Shown here: positions 33,569 to 44,281 of the stretch, in pieces
Position numbering within the stretch: position 1 is the first letter of the stretch
Layout: each line of letters opens with the position of its first letter
Assembly (NCBI GenBank): GCA_949130495.1
Contig: OX422223.1
Coordinates: 74,026,751-74,090,750, forward strand
Length of the DNA stretch: 64,000 nucleotides
Direction: 5' to 3'
Origin: Sambucus nigra
Taxonomy: Eukaryota; Streptophyta; Magnoliopsida; Dipsacales; Adoxaceae
The notes under the pieces: generated by a model
Told to the model about the DNA's origin: nothing
What the model saw: only the letters and a program-made list of their open reading frames with translations
The model's database searches: none
Made by a program: the position numbers and the translations under genes

Positions 33569-34382
33569 GTCTTCTTCTAGGACCTTGAATCTCTTGACCG
33601 ATCTATGGGGAAGTTTCTGGAACCATTTTTGTGCTACGTTGTGTAGGCTAAAAGGGAAAATACGATGCATCAAGGCATCGTTGTGGCTCCATAGGGTCAT
33701 TGTCTACCTTTACTGCCAAACATTATCGATGGGATCTGTCTTCCTATCATAAATTTTGGTCCCGGGAACGATAAACTTATTTGGGGGTTCCTCTTCTTCA
33801 ATCGCCCTTAAAAAGAGGATTTCATCTAGGTGTTGAGATCTCTCCTAGCTAGCTCCCTGGTAGCATGTCTCCTCGATGGTATGGATGTTGGTCCATCTCT
33901 CTAAGACCCAATATTTTGATATTCTCATCTTGACGATCATTTATTTTATAACACCTATTTGATCGACCATGTTCTGATCGATCACACTCTGACCTGCCAC
34001 GTTCAGATCTATCTTAGTCGAGCTTGGAGTTCCTCCCTCGTCTGTGAGGATTTCTTGACTAAGGACTAAGAGTCCTATCATGACGCTTCCTAGTATCTCT
34101 ATGGAGATTTTTCTCCATTATTTTAAGTCACCTTTGCAGGCGAGCATTCTCTTCTACCTGGAGGCGTGTAGCCTCCTCTTATTCTCGAAGTCTGGCTTCA
34201 TAATCGTCAACTAACCTGGAGATCTATGTAGACCTAGGTGGTCCTTGAATTTCTTTATAAGGCTACCTCTCTTGGAAAAACCTAGGATTTGGTTGTTAGT
34301 GAATCTCTAACCTGGCCCTAGGTGGAACTGGGTCATCTTGAACATCACCAACCTGAGGAATGTTACTGTTGTGGTGAGACAT
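33569..34382 (-). pseudogene. Tat-1 gag, N-terminal part
   Basis: The ATG at 34382 opens MSHHNSNIPQVGDVQDD, matching Tat-4 gag (ATG 62211, MSHQSSNVPQAGDIQQ). A coiled region (YEARLREEEATRLQVEENAR) and MTLWSHNDALMHRIFPFSLH with FQKLPHRSVKRF at 33512-33700 follow. The solo LTR interrupts the frame at 33568, and gag continues below 30695. Stops are present. Confidence 0.8.
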
Positions 34383-34428
34383 TATGAGCTTTATGGTGAT
34401 GAATGTTTTCGTAGGAATAAAAATCGAT

Positions 34429-34446
34429 TCTCACAAACGAAGCCAA
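34429..34446 (-). other. Tat-1 primer-binding site (decayed)
   Basis: Read on the minus strand it is TTGGCTTCGTTTGTGAGA, a degraded Tat primer site (consensus TTGGCGCCGTCTGTGGGA) between the 5' LTR and gag. Confidence 0.65.
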
Positions 34447-34462
34447 TTGTGAGTGAAAGAAA

Positions 34463-34896
34463 TATCATAATAAAGATCCACGAAAACAATTATAAATGCA
34501 GAATGTAAAGATGATACACACAACAATGATATACGTGGTTAGGCAACTTGCCTACATCCACGGAGAGGTTACTATGTTCTTATTAGTGTCCCACAATGCC
34601 CAAGATTACATCTTTTTTCCTCGAACTAGGGTTTCTAATTTATTGATGTGTAACATAAGAGATTGAGTTATTCAAGTAACTCAATATGATTGTGGGTAAT
34701 TAGTGGTGTCCCTGAATATCTCCTCCGATATTATTGGTAACCAATTTGAATATATCCACAAGTATTTAAGTGTTTGTTAAATACACAAGCCTCTAATGAA
34801 TAGTGGATTTGGTTCGGGCATTCCTTCATGCAACTTGGGCTGGTTGGATACTTTCCTGGGCCAAGATAAATGAGTCCCCATAATAATTATCCTTCA
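34463..34896 (-). repeat. Tat-1 5' LTR (right copy)
   Basis: Aligns with 2668-3094. The first two bases are TA instead of TG, a single change. The right end at CCTTCA is set by the return of the Chromo-1 frame (HNLELAA) at 34897. Confidence 0.78.
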
Positions 34897-36670
34897 CATA
34901 ATCTAGAGCTAGCGGCGTAGTGTTCGTACTACATATTTAGAAGCATTATTTGTGGGGTAAGAAGTTCAAGATCTTTAGTGATCATATAGCCTTCAATATT
35001 TGTTCACAGAAAAGGATTTAAACATTCAGTCCCGAAGGTGGTTTGATTTTATCACGGACTACTAGTTCACGATTCAGGATCATCCGAGGAAGGCCAATGT
35101 AATTCCAAATGCTTTGAGTCGATGTTCGACCAACTGTTTGTCTACTCTTCACTTTAACGATGTGGGGTCTGTTCAAGTGATTGGCGAGTTTACTAGTGTA
35201 TTTATAGGGATGCTCACCATGACTCCCGATATTTTTATGCTGGTGGTTCGAGCACATGCGTATGATCTAATGTGCAAGGAGAGAGTGGTTGAGCTTTTAT
35301 CTACTAATGTATATCTTTACACCATTTGTTCAAATGGTCGATTACGATACAAGGGAATATTAGTTATAACTTTGAGTGATCAGTTGCGTAGGATCATCAT
35401 GTAGGGGGTCCATGGATCATAAATTTTTATACACCTCAGTGGGGATAAGATGTACTATGATACGAGGAGACAATATCGGTGGTCCTAGATGAATTGGGAC
35501 AATGGTATGTATATGTCCCAGTGTATCACATATCAGATGCTGAAGGTGGATAACCAGAGACCCTCAGATGTATTCCAGTCCTTACTCATTCTCAAGTGGA
35601 TTGAGGACATTATTTTGATGGACTTGATCATTAAGTTACCTTTGATGCCTTGGTAGCATGACTTTATTTGGGTTATAGTGGACCACTTGACGAAGTTTGC
35701 ACATTTTTTTATCCATTTATATATACTTCACGGAAGAGTAATATACCCATTTATATGTGGTAGAGATTGTTCGATTGCATCAGGTACCTTTGTCCATCCG
35801 AGATAGAGATTAGACTTTTGTGTCTCGATTTTGGGGCAGTTTTCAGGAGGTTATCGGAATTAGGTTTAACTTGAGTATGTTGTATCATCCTCAGATAAAT
35901 GGGTAAATAGAGTGGGTGAACTAGATTTTGGATATATCCTTTAAGCATGCATATTGGAATTTAGGGCTAGATGGGTAGCGAACTTACCTTTAGTTGAGTT
36001 TTCCTAAAAAAAAGTTATCATAAATTGACTAATATAGCACTGTATATGGAATTGTATGGGAGACCATGTAGGTCATTGATGTGTTAGTTGGATCCGAGGG
36101 AGAGTTAGTTGTTAGCAGTCGAGTTCGTTCAGTAGACTATGGAGAAGATTAAGCTGATTCAAAAGCGTTTCAAGGTTGTCCATAGTGAGATGAATAATTA
36201 TGAGGATTTAAAGAGGAAGGATGTTGAGTTTTAGGTGGGTGATCAAGTACTTCTCAAGGTTTCATCCATAAATGGGGTGATGCATTTTGGGAAGGATGGA
36301 AAGTTGGCCTAGAGATTTGTTGGGTCGTTAATGATCATGGAAGGGTCGCTCATGTATCATTTAGCATTTCAAGGCCATCTAGATTGGGTACATAATGTGA
36401 TTTACATATCGATGCTTCACCGATTATTTTAGGATAAGGCCACATACCAGCACATTAACTTAGAGGGCATTCAATTAGATATCGATGTTTTATATAATGA
36501 GGAGCTGACCCATATCGTCTACCATATAGTCTAGATCTTGATGACTAATAAGATACCCTTAATTCGTATTTAGTGGGGTCACCATTGTTAGGATAAATCT
36601 ACTTGGGAGCAAGAGGATACGATGAGTCATCAGTATCCGCACTTGTTTTGAGATAGATATGTATTATTTT
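34897..36670 (+). pseudogene. Chromo-1: RNase H, integrase and chromodomain
   Basis: LELAAVVF-type RNase H start and HYLWGKKFKIFSDH come first, with RPRKAN-type linker near 35090. Integrase follows in broken frames: QMLKVDNQRPSD, MDLIIKLPLMPW, RLHQVPLSIRD near 35780, then LELYGRPCRSL near 36050 and the KVSSINGVMHFGKDGKLA fold near 36270. A chromodomain-like end (PLIRIxWGHHC, STWEQEDTMSHQYPHLF) closes near 36650. The chromodomain identifies a chromovirus, most likely Tekay/Del. Very many stops; this is an old copy. Its upstream half is at 2335-2667. Confidence 0.82.
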
Positions 36671-36713
36671 CTCTGCATTTCAATGATGAAATTTTTTTCT
36701 TAAAGAGGAAGAA

Positions 36714-37212
36714 TGTAATACCCCATATTTTAAAGAAATTAATCAATTAAGAGTGATTTAATTAATTAAAAGACAACTCTAATTAATTATATAATTAAAA
36801 TTGAGAAGTGGTAATTTGTGTATGTGAAAGTAAGTTAGTTTTAGTTAACATGGAATTGAAGAGTTCAATTGAAAGATTTATGGGCTAAAGTTTGATTTTA
36901 TTAAAGTCTGGGGTTAAATTGGTAATGGAAAATAATAAAAAAATGATTTAGGGTCTTGGGTAACATATAGAAAGTCTTAGCGGACATTTTGTACTTATGC
37001 AATGCTTGGAGTTCAAGTACGGTTACATCATTTTGACTTTTCTAGGGTTTACTATCCTCCAATAAAATTCAACTTGTGCCTAAATGATCGCTCACGACCT
37101 TTTGAACCGAAACCGTGGAAGCATGCACCGGTACCAAGGTATTAGCTCTTACGATCGTAGACTTCCTTAAAACACGATTGAGCTACAAGCTAGTCATGCT
37201 ATATAGATTGGA
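36714..37212 (+). repeat. Chromo-1 3' LTR, start only
   Basis: TGTAATACCCCATATT follows a purine tract (AAAGAGGAAGAA) after the chromodomain, matching the solo LTR start at 30700. LTR-like AT-rich sequence continues to about 37212, where an unrelated sequence begins (CAGGGACGTAGCC). Confidence 0.7.
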
Positions 37213-37994
37213 GTCAGGGACGTAGCCATAAATTAAAGTTAGTGGGGGCTAATTTAACGGGGATTTCCGGTGGGTTCGGGGGCGAGAGTCCCTGAGCCGA
37301 ATTTTTTGAGGTTATTCTTTACTATTTGACAAAAATAACGTAATTTACTTAATCTAATGGAAAGATAGACAAATATTTAAATTAATATTTCGGTCCTAAA
37401 TTTAAATCAATAATATCCCTAATTATCCCTAAAATAAAAAAAACAAGAATAACATTAATACAAACCCCATATTGCCTAATTCAATTCATTTTAAATTTAT
37501 ATCTACAAATTGACTAATACAAACCCCAAATTTAAATCCCAAATTTATTTCAATTCAAACCCCAACCCAAATTGACACTCACTATAAAAACCCCAAATCA
37601 AATTGACACTCACTATAAAAACTACAATATAAATTGACACTCACTACAATTTACAAATTAATACAAATTGAAACTCATTATTAATAAAAAAATTATAATA
37701 ATCACTAGATTAGGAACCCTAAATAAATTTTAAATTAGAAACCCTAAATAAATATATAATTAGAATATTAATCTTCAAATAAACACAAGTTAAACAACTA
37801 ATACAAAAAAAAATTACATATACAAACAAACAAAACAAATAAATTTACCTCTTGTAGAAATAGACAGGAGAGAGACCGAGAGAGGAGAGAGGAGAGAGGA
37901 CTAAGTTAGGGAGACACAAGACAACACAAATTGTCTTTTTGTTTTTGGAAGTTGAAATTTACTGAGAGAGGAGAAATTTACCTTTTCTTTTTGT
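37213..37994. other. Unclassified AT-rich insert between Chromo-1 LTR and Athila-1
   Basis: The left border reads CAGGGACGTAGCCATAA, reminiscent of the CAGGG(A/G)CG starts of some plant hAT elements, followed by a GTGGGGGCTAA phrase. I find no matching inverted end on the right, so a complete transposon is not shown. Inside are three roughly 31-bp direct repeats (37569-37650) and a GA-rich stretch (37865-37910). A 17-bp phrase CTTTTTGTTTTTGGAAG is duplicated at about 37934 and 37987. No coding signal. Confidence 0.4.
37569..37650 (+). repeat. Three short direct repeats (about 31 bp)
   Basis: AATTGACACTCACTA recurs with starts near 37570, 37601 and 37632. Each copy is followed by TAAAAAC-type or CAATTT sequence. 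Confidence 0.75.
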
Positions 37995-39137
37995 TTTTGG
38001 AAGGGTCCAATCCGGAGCTTTCCGGATGGAAGCGGAGATGAGCATACTCTATAATTCTTCAAATGCCTATTGGCACTCTTTTCTCCACTCGAATGGGGTA
38101 TACTCAATGAGTTAGTTACTTAATGGACTAGATATGGAGCTCAAGTACATGATAAACCTATGATAGAAACCCCGCGTGTCCTAAAAATGAGCGCACGTCT
38201 TTCGGTGACTTGGGTGGGGGAAGTTCGAAAATGATGTCAATCTTTACCTTATCCACTTCTATCCCCTTGAAAGAAACTATGTGGATTAGAACTACTCCTT
38301 TGGTAGCCATGAAATGGCATTTCTCTTAATTAAGAAGAAGGTTATTTTCCACATCGAGCAAGTACTTTCTCAAGTTTAGTAAGACATTGGTCAAAAGAGG
38401 GGCCGAAGATGCTAAATTCATTCATTAACACCTCAAGGACTCTCTCAACCATGACTCTTAAAAGACTTAACACGCACCTTTTAAAGGTCTCAGGCATGTT
38501 ACATAATCCAAATGGCATCCTTTTTTAGGCAAAAGTGCTAAAGGGACATGCGAAGATAGTCTTTTTTTGATCAAGAACATCCACCTCTATTTTATTATAA
38601 CCAGAATAACTGTCTAAAAATAGTAAAATGGGTCGCCCGACACTCTCTCGAGCATTTGGTCAATGAACGACAAAGGGAAGTGGTCTTTCTTAGTGCTAGC
38701 ATTGAGTTTTCGATAATCAATGAAAATATGCCACCCGATGGTCGTACATTTTTTAATAAAATCTCCCTATGCGTTCTCAACCACAGTCATTCCTGACTTC
38801 TTTGGAACGAAGTCGATTAGACTAACCCATTTACTATCCGAGATGATATAGATGATGCCCGCATCCAATAAATTTATAATTCTTATTCTCACCATATCTT
38901 TCATGATCAGGTTCAATCTTCTTTGCATCTCCCTATAGGGCTTCACATACTCCTCTAGGTGGATTTTATTGGTAGAAATCAAGGGACTTATACCTTTGAT
39001 ATCCGAAATAGACCAACCAAAAGCACACTTATGCTTCCTCAAATTTTCCATAATAGATCAATACAGGTATCTTTTTCAATTCGAGTTTATGAAATTTAAT
39101 ATTGGAGGGAAACTCATAGGATTACCTTGGTGGTTGA
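37995..39137 (-). pseudogene. Athila-1 reverse transcriptase and RNase H start
   Basis: From 39137 down: GWSISDIKGISPLISTNKIH, EEYVKPYREMQRRLNLIMKD, LLDAGIIYIISDSKWVS and PKKSGMTVVENA (38767-39051), then DYRKLNASTKKDHFPLSFID, LDSYSGYNKI, RMPFGLCNMPETF, a degenerate palm (EVLMNEFSIFGPSFD) and EKCHFMATKGVVLIH, GIEVDKVKID, RSFLGHAGF near 38180. It ends AFEEL...APDWTLP near 38000. The wording of these blocks is Athila-type. The catalytic DD of the palm is MNE here, so the enzyme is dead; stops are also present. The protease side is at 51353-51705. Confidence 0.83.
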
Positions 39138-40070
39138 TGATACTGAAATCTAGCACCACCAGATAAATGATGATGAGCTCAAACAATAGTAACCATGGCA
39201 GCCATAGAGATGCAAGTGTATATGTACAAGTGTGTAAGTGTGTAGAAGGAGATGATTATAAGAGGGATAAGATAATGATGTATAGTGGTTCAGCCAATTA
39301 GGCCTACATCCACTATGAGTGTGTGATCCATTAAGTATGGGCACTAATGGCCTTGGATACAATGCACATAAGCTCACTTTCTCTCTCTACTGTGTGTATA
39401 AGCAGAGTTTTTGCTAGGGTTATGATTATCGATCCATCGATTGATCTGTTCCTCCCATTGTAGGGTTGTAGGTGATAAGTATATATAGGTCTTGGGGGGT
39501 GTAATATACCCCCCAAGTATGCATGGTGCATGTGAATGATGATTTAGCCAATCTCCTGTTGACACCTGTAGATGCCAAATGATGACATTATATTCCCTCA
39601 CGTGAGGGGGTGATTCGGTTGTAACGGTCTTCCACGTGTCTTATGAGCCTCATGCGCACTGTCCCACGCGTCTCCCAAACCACACATTGTGATGACATCA
39701 CCCTCGACCTGTAACACGAGGCCAAGGGCAAAGTTCCTTTCGATAGTGAGTCTAGCCCAATTCAGGCCTCGTACTGTCGGCCCCTCAGAGGGTCGTCTGA
39801 GCCTGATGAAGGGTCGGCCCCTCGAAAGGTCGTCTGGAGTTTGATGGAGGGTCGTCCCCTCGAAGGGTCATCCGAGCCTGATGAAGGGTCAGCCCTTTAA
39901 GGGTCCTCTGGAGCCTGATGAAGGGTCGGCCCCTCAAAAGGTCGTCTGGAGTCTGATAAAGGGTCGGCCCCTCGAAGGGTCGTTCGGGCCTGATGGAGGG
40001 TGAGACAATCTTGGGCTCATCTCGTTGGAGGGTGCCCTCTTCCTGTCCGAGGATATATATGGGCATATCA
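39138..40070 (-). repeat. Tat-3 3' LTR (933 bp)
   Basis: It begins TGATACTGAAATC and ends GGGCATATCA on the plus strand, aligned with 50457-51352 at about 95 % by eye with mostly transitions. It carries six 37-38-bp tandem units; the other LTR has five, and the one unit accounts for the 37-bp length difference. Confidence 0.92.
39775..40003 (+). repeat. 37-38-bp tandem repeats in Tat-3 3' LTR (six units)
   Basis: Each unit has the form CGGCCCCTCGAAGGGTCGTC followed by TGGAGCCTGATGAAGGGT. The central CCCTCGAAGGG is an interrupted palindrome. Units differ by a few bases. Confidence 0.9.
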
Positions 40071-40085
40071 ATCACCCCCCAGCAC
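40071..40085 (-). other. Tat-3 polypurine tract
   Basis: On the minus strand GTGCTGGGGGGTGAT ends immediately before the 3' LTR start TGATATGCCC. Confidence 0.75.
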
Positions 40086-40959
40086 TTAGCCATAGATGTT
40101 GTTGAGATGGCTGAGGGATAGTGTTGTAATTGAGATGGGTGTATGATCAGTTAGGTGAGTGACACTTATTAAGCTGATATTACACCTAGGCAGGTACTCA
40201 TTGTCGTTTCAGTTTCCAAGGCATGGCGGATGCACACTTTGCCTGGGGCTTTGTGCCCTAATGATGCCCTCCTCGTGGGATGTGCTCTGCATTGGTTAGT
40301 GGGCCCACTCATTGGCAAGGCATTTAAATAATTTTTTGAAGTTTCTCTTTCTTCATCTTCTTCGCGCCTGAACTCTCTCTCTCTCTAGCCTCTCAACAGC
40401 TTCCATAGCCATTTCTGCAACCTTTCTGCGCCATTTTTACAGTTTCGAACCTTCAAGCTTGGCAGCTTCGCTATTTCTCCTCAGGTAACACCTCGATCCT
40501 AGTGCCCTACTTATCTTCATTTCTGTTTGTTTTCCTATTTTAAGTTCTTAGGGTTAGATTTTCTTAGGCTGTTACATAGCTTTTCCGGTGTGACCTCTAG
40601 TAAGCTGTTCTTGAAATGTTCTTGATAGAAAACCCTTCAATTCCTTGGTTTTGATTGAAAAGTCCACCTTGGTCAATTATGAGATTTGTTTGTAGTTAGG
40701 TTACCCAAATTCTTCCAAGTGCAGGGTCTCCCCCTTAATGCTTAGGAGGCTTTACAGCTTAGCTGAGGAATTCCCTTCCCTGAGAGAGAAGTTATTTGTT
40801 GAGATCAGACGGGTAGAGGAAGAGGAGGAGAGGAGATGAGGGGCCGACCCTAATTGGGTACGACCCATTTTCCCCATTCCTCTTGCCACAATAAATCCAT
40901 TTGAGCCATCTGAGTCTTGTGGGTCGTCTTATCGTCCAGCCGAGAGTTATTCTGGAGAG
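40086..40959 (+). promoter_or_regulatory. Upstream region of Tat-3 antisense ORF
   Basis: No long ORF. It has a weak TATA-like ATTTAAATAA near 40324-40333 and a pyrimidine-rich leader (TCTTTCTTCATCTTC, CTCTCTCTCTCTC) near 40345-40390. TTTCTCCTCAG|GTAACACC at about 40475-40495 has the shape of an exon end with a GT donor, so a 5' leader intron is possible. The promoter function is inferred. Confidence 0.4.
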
Positions 40960-41901
40960 ATGTATGAGAGAGCATCGTCGCCAATTGGCGTTGGACCTTC
41001 TGGGAGAGAAGAGGCGTCTGACCTAAGCCCAGGCCGACAGGCCGAGGGTATGGTTACTTCTGAGGCCATCCCTGTGACAACCCTATCCCCACACACTTTT
41101 CAGATGGCTTTTCCCCAGGGGTCTCTGACAGGTGATGAGGCCGAGGGAGAAGGGATTGAGGACGAGGGTGAGGACTCAGATGTTGACCCAGTTGACACCT
41201 CCCATGCCTCGTCCTATATCTCCTCGGTCAGGGATTGTGAGCTCTTGCTGTGGAGGCATGCCTATGGAGTGTCCCCCAATATAACTATGAGGGTTCCCTC
41301 TGAGTCTGAGAGGGTCTTCGAGGGTGAAGAGGGAAAGGTTGCAGTATACGAACAAATGTTTAAGGTTGGTGTCAGATTCTCTCTGCATCCTACTGTCGTA
41401 GATATTTTGTCAGCCCTCGGCGTTGCCCCCTCTCAGCTTCCTCCCAACTCCTGGAGGATGATCCTTGGCTACATCTCCCTGTGGAAGAATGCTTTCACTG
41501 ATGAGCCCTCGGCCGACGTATTTTTGGCCTGTTATAATATCACCTCCTCGTCCAACAGCCTGGGTACTATCACCTGGGGGCGAGGAGGTCTGACAAAAAA
41601 CTTCTCCACGTGGCACAAACCTCCAACCACGATTGGAAGAAGAAATTCTTCTTTGTCTCTGGAGAGTGGGAATTCTCCGCCGAGGCACAACCTGTAGCCG
41701 ATGGTCCGAGGGTCCCCAGAAGATGGTCTAACCCTTCAGTAAAGGCCAGGTTAGACCCCGGACTTAGTCTGGAAGAAAAAGACATAGTTGAATATCTGAG
41801 AGGACGAGGGAGATGGAGTGAACTTCCAAAGTTTGAAGATCTGATGACCCCTCGATTCCTCAAGGAAGTTGGTTTGAGGGTCGGGCCCCTGACAGAACTA
41901 T

Positions 41902-41991
41902 GTGAGTTATATTATTTTTTCCCATTCTTTTCTTTTTTCAAGTGTTTCATCTTTGCCTCTGCATTTTTCTGACGTGTCGTCCTCCGTTTAG
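41902..41991 (+). other. Predicted intron 1 of Tat-3 antisense ORF
   Basis: GTGAGTTATATT donor and a U-rich tract ending CCGTTTAG. The 90-bp length leaves frame unchanged, and the surrounding exons are GC-richer than the intron. Confidence 0.65.
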
Positions 41992-42422
41992 GTCGTCCCT
42001 CTAGTGTATCGGATCAACTTTGGGAAATGACTGCTCTGATTTTGCTATCAGGTCTAGGCTAGAAGAAAGGCAAGGAGCCTCAGCAGGCTCCGAGGAAGAC
42101 GAGGGCCGTGGGGCCGAAGCTTGTTGAGGCGACTGCTGACAGTCATAAAAGGAAAGAGCCTGAAGCTCCTGCTGACCCTCGGTCGGATTCAAGGACGAGG
42201 GCGAGGGTAGAGTCGTCTGAGGGAACTAGCTCCTCTTCCAGCATGGGGGCCTTCTGGTCCCAGAACTTGGCGCTTCTGAAGGTCGAGCCATCTTCCCTTA
42301 TCATGAACCTGCGGGGAGCCAAGGCGTCCATGTTTTTTTCCCCCTCGGCTGCTGATTATGAATTTATGTCAAAGATGCCTCCAGCAAAAGTGTATGACTA
42401 TGGTCTGTACGCCCTAACTCAG

Positions 42423-42497
42423 GTATTTGTTCTCCCTTCATTCCCTTAGTTGCATTCTTTCACGGCCTCTTGACAACTGTTTATTATTTCTGTGTAG
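42423..42497 (+). other. Predicted intron 2 of Tat-3 antisense ORF
   Basis: GTATTTGTTC donor directly after a CAG codon and TTTCTGTGTAG acceptor. It is phase 0 and 75 bp, joining YALTQ to SVCAFTLATK. Tat-1 (4934-5026) and Tat-4 (54639-54721) have introns at the corresponding place. Confidence 0.7.
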
Positions 42498-43251
42498 TCT
42501 GTATGCGCCTTTACCTTGGCCACTAAGTGGATGGCTGAAAACCAACAAAAATTCCATGAAGCACAGAGAGCCATCCAGCACGAGGCCAATTTGCAGACGG
42601 AGCTGGAGACTGCAAGGGCTGAGCTAGAGAGTACCAGAATTGAACATGTAAGGGTTCTGGACGAGCTGACGAGGCAGCATGATGCAGACATGGCGGCCAA
42701 GGACTTGCTTATAAAGGAGCGAGACGAGGCCTTGACCAACATGGGGGCTCAGCACAAGACTGAGCTATCTGAGGCAGTGAAGAAGGCAGAAGCCGATGCT
42801 GTGGAGGCCTATAAACTCTCACATGAGTTCCAAGGCTTCGGTCTTGAGTACTTAGAGAGGGGGATTAGGACGGCCTGTCGGTGGGTCGTCCTTAAGTTTG
42901 CTGACGCAGTATCGTCCGTTCGCCCCTCTCTTAAGGCATTTCAACTGGATGATCCACTTATTGCTGAAGCCCTATCCCAAGTGGAATCTTAGCATGTAGA
43001 AGGCACAGGCAAATCTGAGGCTCGGCCTGTCATGGTCATAGAAGAATCTCCAATAGATGTTGAGGCATTTCCCTCTGACATTGCTCAATAGGGTGGCTGT
43101 CTGTAGCCCATACCCTCTTCGTGTAATTAATATTGTTGTACTCTTTTATCAGATGAACATTTTCATTTTGTAATGTAATATAATGCCTCTCTTCGTCTTC
43201 TGTATTTGTCTCTTGTGTGATTTGCATTGTGAATCTTTATGTTAATATCAC

Positions 43252-44281
43252 TAATCCCTCCCTCGTCTTTCTTGAGGGTGAACGAGGAGTCGTCCCCTGC
43301 GTTGGCCCTCATTATAACCGAGGGTTTTTAACCAATTTTAATTGATGCTCAAGTCTTCCCTCGTCTTTCTTGAGGACAATGGTGGGGTCGTCCCCTCTAT
43401 TGACCCTCATTATAACCGAGGGTTATAATTACCAAATTAATGGTTTTAAAGTCTTCCCTCGTCTTTCTTGAGGACAATGGTGGGGTCGTCCCCTCCATTG
43501 ACCCTCATTATAGCCGAGGGTTGTAATTACCAATTTAATGGTTTTAAAGTCTTCCCTCGCCTTTCTTGAGGACAATGGTGGGGTCGTCCCCTCCATTGAC
43601 CCTCATTATAGCCGAGGGTTGTAATTACCAATTTAATGGTTTTAAACAAAGTCTTCCCTCGTCTTTCTTGAGGACAATGGTGGGGTCGTCCCCACCATTG
43701 ACCCTCATTATAGGCCGAGGGTTGTAATTACCAAATTAATGGTTTTAAAATCTTCCCTCATCTTTCTTGAGGACAATGGTGGGGTCGTCCCCTCCATTGA
43801 CCCTCATTATAGCCGAGGGTTGTAATTACCAATTTAATGGTTTTAAAGTCTTCCCTCGTCTTTCTTGAGGACAATGGTGGGTTCGTCCCCTCCATTGACC
43901 CTCATTATAGCCAAGGGTTGTAATTACCAATTTGATGGTTTTAAACAAAGTCTTCCCTCATCTTTCTTGAGGACAATGGTGGGATAGTCCCCACCATTGA
44001 CCCTCATTATAGGCCAAGGGTTGTAATTACCAAATTAATGGTTTTAAAGTCTTCCCTCGTCTTTCTTGAGGACAATGGTGGGGTCGTTCCCTCCATTGAC
44101 CCTCATTATAGCCGAGGGTTGTAATTACCAATTTAATGGTTTTAAAGTCTTTCCTCGTCTTTCTTGAGGACAATGGTGGGGTCGTCCCCTCCATTGACCC
44201 TCATTATAGCCGAGGGTTATAATTACCAAATTAATGGTTTTAAAGTCTTCCCTCGTCTTTCTTGAGGACAATGGTGGGGTC
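43252..44281. repeat. Tandem array of 98-102-bp repeats in Tat-3 (ten units plus part)
   Basis: Unit starts (CCCTCGTCTTTCTTGAGG or near variants) lie at 43259, 43358, 43456, 43554, 43656, 43755, 43853, 43955, 44054, 44152 and 44250. The first copy is most divergent. The 102-bp units carry an extra ACAA before the next start, and the pattern 102-99-98 recurs twice, so 43554-43852 and 43853-44151 are copies of a three-unit higher-order repeat. The right edge falls inside the integrase reading frame. Confidence 0.93.

Larger units (their letters stand above)
2668..34896 (-). mobile_element. Tat-1: old Tat-lineage Ty3/gypsy element with nested insertions
   Basis: The ends are two related direct repeats of about 430 bp (2668-3094 and 34463-34896), roughly 14 % different by eye. 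A Tat-type primer site lies inside the right LTR and gag follows on the minus strand, so the right LTR is the 5' LTR. The flanks join into one chromovirus frame, which confirms both ends. Own sequence remaining: antisense ORFs (3549-6825), integrase C-terminal half (9850-10630), and protease and gag (29311-30699 and 33569-34382). RT, RNase H and the integrase N-terminus are gone. The interior holds a LINE, truncated Tat-2, Copia-1 and a solo LTR. I see no clean target duplication (AGAAA against CATAA), as expected at this age. Confidence 0.8.
40960..43091 (+). pseudogene. Tat-3 antisense ORF (Transposase_28 domain plus coiled-coil), three exons
   Basis: The ATG at 40960 is followed by an acidic N-terminus and the Transposase_28 core (KVGVRFSLHPTVVDILSALG, then APSQLPPNSWRMILGYISLW) near 41370-41490. 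A frameshift at about 41575-41610 leads into FFVSGEWEFS and KFEDLMTPRFLKEVGL. Intron 1 is 41902-41991 (GTGAGT...TTTAG, 90 bp); intron 2 is 42423-42497 (GTATTT...TGTAG, 75 bp). Splicing keeps the frame at both. Exon 3 is a long coiled-coil (ELETARAELESTRIEHVRVL, then DEALTNMGAQHKTELSEAVK). In-frame stops at 42060 and 42990 and the shift disable this copy; without the second stop the frame would end at 43091. Function unknown; opposite strand to gag-pol. Confidence 0.75.

Noticed and set aside
2668..34896. Reading the 32-kb LTR pair as one giant autonomous element
   Set aside because: Internal domains belong to several elements with their own LTRs, primer sites and target duplications; only about 10 kb is Tat-1 itself.
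40960..43091. Taking the antisense Transposase_28 ORF as a captured host gene
   Set aside because: The same ORF occurs at the same place in four Tat elements, so it is an element component and not a local capture.
43252..44281. CRISPR-like array
   Set aside because: The units are almost identical along their full length, without unique spacers, and the context is a plant retroelement.
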